The translations under genes and the position numbers were made by a program. A stretch of 8,897 nucleotides of DNA from an uncultured Collinsella sp. Lineage in GTDB: Bacteria; Actinomycetota; Coriobacteriia; Coriobacteriales; Coriobacteriaceae. This document shows positions 6,182-8,897 of the stretch, piece by piece. The DNA is taken from positions 1 to 8,897 of the forward strand of contig UROA01000080.1 in the NCBI GenBank assembly GCA_900549355.1. The letters are read 5' to 3'. Each line of letters opens with the position of its first letter. Positions within the stretch are counted from its first letter, which is position 1. Under the pieces are notes generated by a model. The model did not search any database. It was not told the DNA's origin and saw only the letters and a program-made list of their open reading frames with translations.

Positions 6182-6383
6182 TGGACGGTTAATTCAGATA
6201 CGTATAAGGCGGCGGGCGTTCGAGGCGTGCCTAAGGCCCTTGAGGGCGATTTGAGGGTAAATATGCAGCGGTTGTACTCGAGAACGATGAGATTTGGACG
6301 GCATGGCATCCGCTGGGGAGCTCAGAAGGCTCCGAACGGTCCTTTGGAGCTTTAAAAAAATACGTATCTGAACTAATTGTCCA
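6182..6383. repeat. MITE-like element B, 202 bp with imperfect TIRs
   Basis: The left arm from 6181 and right arm to 6384 are inverted copies matching at 22 of 26 positions. Both contain TTCAGATACGTAT, as in element A. The interior shows no evident similarity to A and is richer in G and C. It includes a stem AAGGCTCC / GGAGCTTT (6327-6334 with 6345-6352, one G-T pair) followed by an A-run. No target duplication or coding capacity is evident. Its right end is 23 bases from the prs terminator. The near-equal size to A and the shared ends argue for one repeat family. Confidence 0.65.
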
Positions 6384-6406
6384 GGGAAGGTTGGCGAGGG
6401 ATAGAA

Positions 6407-6436
6407 AAAGGGTCGGAAGTGAGCTTCCGACCCTTT
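6407..6436 (-). terminator. Rho-independent terminator of prs
   Basis: A perfect 13-base stem pairs 6407-6419 (AAAGGGTCGGAAG) with 6424-6436, with a four-base loop. On the minus strand it ends in CCCTTTTTCTATCC. It starts 28 bases past the prs stop codon. The pairing and T-run are textbook, so it should insulate prs from the accessory insert downstream. Confidence 0.9.
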
Positions 6437-6464
6437 AAAAGCATCAAAGATGATGCGCGGCAGG

Positions 6465-7451
6465 CTACAGCGCGAAGTCGCCGCCGACGAGCGTGGAGAC
6501 GGGCTCCTCGTGGTAAACGGCGGAGATGGCCTGAGCGAACTCCTCGGCGACCGAGATGGTCTTGATCTTGCCGCCGACCTCGACGGGAATGGCGTCGGTG
6601 ACGAGGCACTCGACGATCGGGGCGTCGTTCAGACGCTCGATGGCCGGACCGGAGAAGATGCCGTGGGTGGCGCAGACGTAGATGTCGCCAGCGCCCATAG
6701 CCTTGAGCTCTTTGACGTTGGCGCACAGGGTGCCAGCGGTGTCGATCATGTCGTCGTTGATGATGCAGGTCTTGCCCTTGATGTCACCGATGATGCCCAT
6801 GACCTCGGCGGCGTTGTGGCGCGGACGGCCCTTGTGGGCGATGGCCAGGTCGCAGCCGAGCATGTCGGACAGCTTCTTGGCGGCCTTGGCGCGACCCACG
6901 TCGGGGGAGACGACAACCAGGTTGTCGGTGTCGAAGTGCATGTCGTTGTAGTACTGGCCAAACAGCGGCAGTGCGGACAGGTGGTTAACCGGGATATCGA
7001 AGAAGCCCTGGATCTGGCCCTGGTGCAGGTCGAGGGTGATGATGCGGTTGACGCCGGCGCGCTCGAGCAGGTTGGCGACGAGGCGGGCGGTGATGGGCTC
7101 GCGCGGGCCGGCCTTGCGGTCCTGGCGGGCATAGCCGTAGTGGGTGATAACGGCGGTGATGGAGCGGGCGGATGCGCGCTTGGCAGCGTCGGTGGCGATG
7201 AGCAGCTCCATGAGCATGTCGTTGACGTTGCCGCCGGCCACGGACTGAATCAGGAAGACGTCGGCGCCGCGGACGGTCTCGTCGTAGCGGGCGTAAATCT
7301 CACCGTTGGCGAACTGCTTTAGCGTAAGGCCCGAAAGCTCGACCCCAAGGTACTCAGCAATCTTCTGAGCGAGGGGACGGTTGGAGGAACCGGAATACAC
7401 GCGGATGGACTTGCGCATATTCTCCGACTTCTCGGGATCATTAATCGGCAT
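6465..7451 (-). CDS. prs: Ribose-phosphate pyrophosphokinase (PRPP synthetase, class I)
   Basis: This enzyme makes 5-phosphoribosyl-1-pyrophosphate from ribose 5-phosphate and ATP for purine, pyrimidine, NAD, His and Trp synthesis. It acts in the cytoplasm as a hexamer. Its 328 residues fit class I bacterial enzymes. FANGEIYARYDETVRG (47-62) and the catalytic flexible loop YGYARQDRKAGPREPITA (105-122) are present. So are DLHQGQIQGFF (141-151), VVSPDVGRAKAAKK (180-193) and the ribose-5-phosphate loop IINDDMIDTAGT (230-241). The start at 7451 is supported by AAAGGAG seven bases upstream. The first 12 residues are a short extension before RKSIRVYSGSSN. It lies downstream of glmU, a conserved pairing, but a terminator in between implies its own promoter. 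Confidence 0.97.
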   Translation of the reverse strand: MPINDPEKSENMRKSIRVYSGSSNRPLAQKIAEYLGVELSGLTLKQFANGEIYARYDETVRGADVFLIQSVAGGNVNDMLMELLIATDAAKRASARSITAVITHYGYARQDRKAGPREPITARLVANLLERAGVNRIITLDLHQGQIQGFFDIPVNHLSALPLFGQYYNDMHFDTDNLVVVSPDVGRAKAAKKLSDMLGCDLAIAHKGRPRHNAAEVMGIIGDIKGKTCIINDDMIDTAGTLCANVKELKAMGAGDIYVCATHGIFSGPAIERLNDAPIVECLVTDAIPVEVGGKIKTISVAEEFAQAISAVYHEEPVSTLVGGDFAL

Positions 7452-7489
7452 TACCCTTCTCCTTTATATCGAACGCCATATAGATGCCT

Positions 7490-7508
7490 TGTTGCATTGT
7501 AACCGCGC
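7490..7508 (-). promoter_or_regulatory. Possible prs promoter element
   Basis: Because a terminator ends glmU, prs should have its own promoter in 7452-7595. The minus strand contains TACAAT about 45 bases before the prs start, one base from the -10 consensus, with no good -35. It overlaps an imperfect palindrome, GTTGCATTGTAAC on the plus strand (10 of 13 symmetric), that could serve as an operator. This is weak evidence. Confidence 0.25.
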
Positions 7509-7595
7509 GACGGGGTTAATCGGGTCTTGATAACGTCTTTACCGTCAACGGACACGAACCGACCACTCATCCGGTTGCGCAGGTCACGATAGAAA

Positions 7596-7625
7596 AAGGA
7601 GCCGCCCCCATGGGAACAGCTCCTT
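7596..7625 (-). terminator. Rho-independent terminator of glmU
   Basis: AAGGAGC (7596-7602) and GCTCCTT (7619-7625) form a seven-base stem with a 16-base loop. On the minus strand it is followed by TTTTTCTATCG. It lies 18 bases past the glmU stop. Readthrough into prs is possible because the stem is short. Confidence 0.75.
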
Positions 7626-7642
7626 AGATGCTTGGTAAAACG

Positions 7643-8897
7643 TTATACCTCGTCGTCCTCGTGCAGACGGCGGCGATAATCGGCGGCCCAGCCCTCAATG
7701 TTTACCTGGCGGGCACGACCCAGGCCAAGTGCGTCGGCCGGGACCGGCTCGGTGATGACGGAGCCGGCGGCCACGAGCGCGCCGTCGCCGATCTGGGCGG
7801 GCGCGACCATCATGGTGTCGGAACCGATGAAGGCGTCCTTGCCGATGACGGTCTTGTGCTTGTGCACGCCGTCGTAGTTGCAGGTGATGGAGCCCGCGCC
7901 CACGTTGACGCCGGAGCCCATGGTGGTGTCGCCGATGTAGGACAGGTGCGGCACCTTGGAGCCCTCGCCGATCGTGGACTTCTTGATCTCCACGTGCGTG
8001 CCGGCCTTGGAGCCGTCGAGCATGTGGGTGCCCGGGCGCAGGTAGGCGCGCGGGCCGCAGTCGACGCCGTTCTCGATGACGGCCTCGATGGCGATAGTCT
8101 CATCGATGACGCAGCCGCTGCCGACGGTGGTGTCGGTGAGGCGGCTGTTGGGGCCAAGCTGGCACTCCTCGCCCACGGTGACGTGGCCGATCAGGTGCGT
8201 CTGCGGCCACACGACGGTGTCACGGCCGATAACAGCGTCGGGGCCGATCCAGGCCTGCGTGGGATCGATGAACGTGACGCCCTCGGCCATCCAGTGCTCG
8301 TTGATGCGGTCGCGCGCGATGGCGGTGAGCTGCGCGAGCTGAATGCGGCTGTTGACGCCCAGGCCGTCGCGGTAGTCATCGCAGTGGAAGATGGAGACCG
8401 CCTGGCCGTGACCCTTGAGGATTTCGAGCATGTCGGGCAGGTAGTACTCGGACTGCGCGTTGTCGTTGCCGATCTCGTTAATGTGGGCGGCGAGCTGCGC
8501 GCCGTCAAAGGCGTAGCAGCCGGCGTTGCACTCGAGCAACGTGGCGGCCTGCTCGGGCGTGCAGTCCTTCTGCTCGATGATACGCTCGATCTGACCATCG
8601 GCGCCCAGCTTGATGCGGCCGTAGCCGAAGGGGTCGGGCGGGGTCATGGTCATGACGGTGCAGGCGAGCTCGCCGGTGGCGACGGTTTGCGCGAACTTGG
8701 CGACGGTGTCGGCGGTGATGAGCGGCAGGTCGCCGTTGAGCACGACGACGGGGCCTTGCGTGATGGCGCAGGCCTCGAGTGCGACCTTCACGGCGTGACC
8801 GGTGCCCAGGCGCTCGGTCTGCTCAACGCACTCGACCTTGGTGGCGCTGTTGGCGTAGGCGCCGTCGATGAGGGCGCGCATCTCGTCGGCGTGGCTG
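7643..8897 (-). CDS. glmU: Bifunctional GlcNAc-1-P uridyltransferase / GlcN-1-P acetyltransferase, 5' end outside window
   Basis: This cytoplasmic enzyme performs the last two steps to UDP-GlcNAc, the precursor of peptidoglycan. The frame is open to the right edge (SHADE before the first visible Met at 8881), so the annotated start lies outside and about 50 N-terminal residues are missing. Counting from that Met, LGTGHAV (25-31), LNGDLPLI (48-55, metal-binding D51), GYGRI (86-90), NAQSEYYLPDML (141-152) and GVNSR (175-179) mark the uridyltransferase domain. Hexapeptide repeats from about 205 form the left-handed beta helix. RPGTHMLDG (282-290), KVPHLSYIGD (309-318, catalytic H312) and GAGSITCNYDG (328-338) mark the acetyltransferase site. 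All key residues are present. The next gene is prs, a conserved neighbour. Confidence 0.97.
   Translation of the reverse strand, partial: SHADEMRALIDGAYANSATKVECVEQTERLGTGHAVKVALEACAITQGPVVVLNGDLPLITADTVAKFAQTVATGELACTVMTMTPPDPFGYGRIKLGADGQIERIIEQKDCTPEQAATLLECNAGCYAFDGAQLAAHINEIGNDNAQSEYYLPDMLEILKGHGQAVSIFHCDDYRDGLGVNSRIQLAQLTAIARDRINEHWMAEGVTFIDPTQAWIGPDAVIGRDTVVWPQTHLIGHVTVGEECQLGPNSRLTDTTVGSGCVIDETIAIEAVIENGVDCGPRAYLRPGTHMLDGSKAGTHVEIKKSTIGEGSKVPHLSYIGDTTMGSGVNVGAGSITCNYDGVHKHKTVIGKDAFIGSDTMMVAPAQIGDGALVAAGSVITEPVPADALGLGRARQVNIEGWAADYRRRLHEDDEV

Larger units (their letters stand above)
4663..6383. mobile_element. Candidate composite unit: accessory gene between two TIR elements
   Basis: Elements A and B share end sequences and bracket a single gene. 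The outermost arms (4663-4687 and 6359-6383) are inverted copies at 23 of 25 positions, so the whole 1.7-kb unit has its own terminal repeats. It separates prs from pth, which are usually close. The enclosed gene has lower GC than the flanking genes. No transposase is encoded, so movement would need one supplied in trans. The alternative is two independent insertions into a permissive gap. Confidence 0.45.

Noticed and set aside
6149..6355. 68-codon plus-strand frame inside element B
   Set aside because: It lies almost entirely in the repeat, lacks a clear ribosome site and shows no family pattern.
6327..6360. Hairpin plus A-run in element B as a terminator
   Set aside because: On the plus strand the stem is followed by A rather than T. 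On the minus strand the T-run comes before the stem, so neither direction fits.
4600..6400. CRISPR-like repeats
   Set aside because: The repeated units are inverted pairs bounding 200-bp elements, not regularly spaced direct repeats with spacers.
6450..7322. 290-codon plus-strand frame opposite prs
   Set aside because: It is antisense to prs and has a repetitive Val/Asp/Gly/Leu composition typical of shadow frames.

Overview
The window looks like part of a GC-rich, anaerobic gut bacterium of the class Coriobacteriia, most likely Collinsella or a close relative. This rests on base composition, on the electron-bifurcating NfnAB pair, and on a hypothetical protein resembling a family I associate with Coriobacteriia. 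It is a judgement from reading the sequence, not a database result. Every gene I support lies on the minus strand, so gene order is read from right to left.

Right end, 8897 to 6407. glmU (5' end outside the window) ends at a clear terminator and is followed by prs, which has its own strong terminator. Centre-right, 6406 to 4555. This accessory insert lies between prs and pth. It holds one 375-codon gene with a possible nuclease-like C-terminal half and AT-richer DNA than its neighbours. The gene is bracketed by two elements of about 203 bp that share terminal inverted repeats (TIRs) but have unlike interiors. Centre, 4554 to 3545. pth (peptidyl-tRNA hydrolase) is followed by a 180-bp block bounded by a different inverted repeat around a GC-rich hairpin, then by the promoter and folded leader of the next operon.

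Left of centre, 3544 to about 1436. nfnA and nfnB overlap by 10 bases and encode the two subunits of NADH-dependent reduced ferredoxin:NADP+ oxidoreductase. nfnB does not finish normally. Just before its conserved C-terminal FAD-binding motif, the reading frame changes in frame into the last 15 or so residues of an unrelated protein. Beyond that point, about 1436 to 1, lie siphophage tail genes: a tail tube protein, a tail assembly chaperone-like protein and the start of a Gp15-family protein. A tail module fused directly to a host gene, with no integrase or att site, is either a recombination scar or an assembly chimera.

glmU, prs and pth supply cell-wall UDP-GlcNAc, PRPP and peptidyl-tRNA recycling, and form a conserved housekeeping neighbourhood. 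NfnAB balances NADH, NADPH and ferredoxin. The points most worth a second look are the nfnB/phage junction and the TIR-bracketed accessory gene. Long plus-strand reading frames opposite the real genes are antisense shadows.
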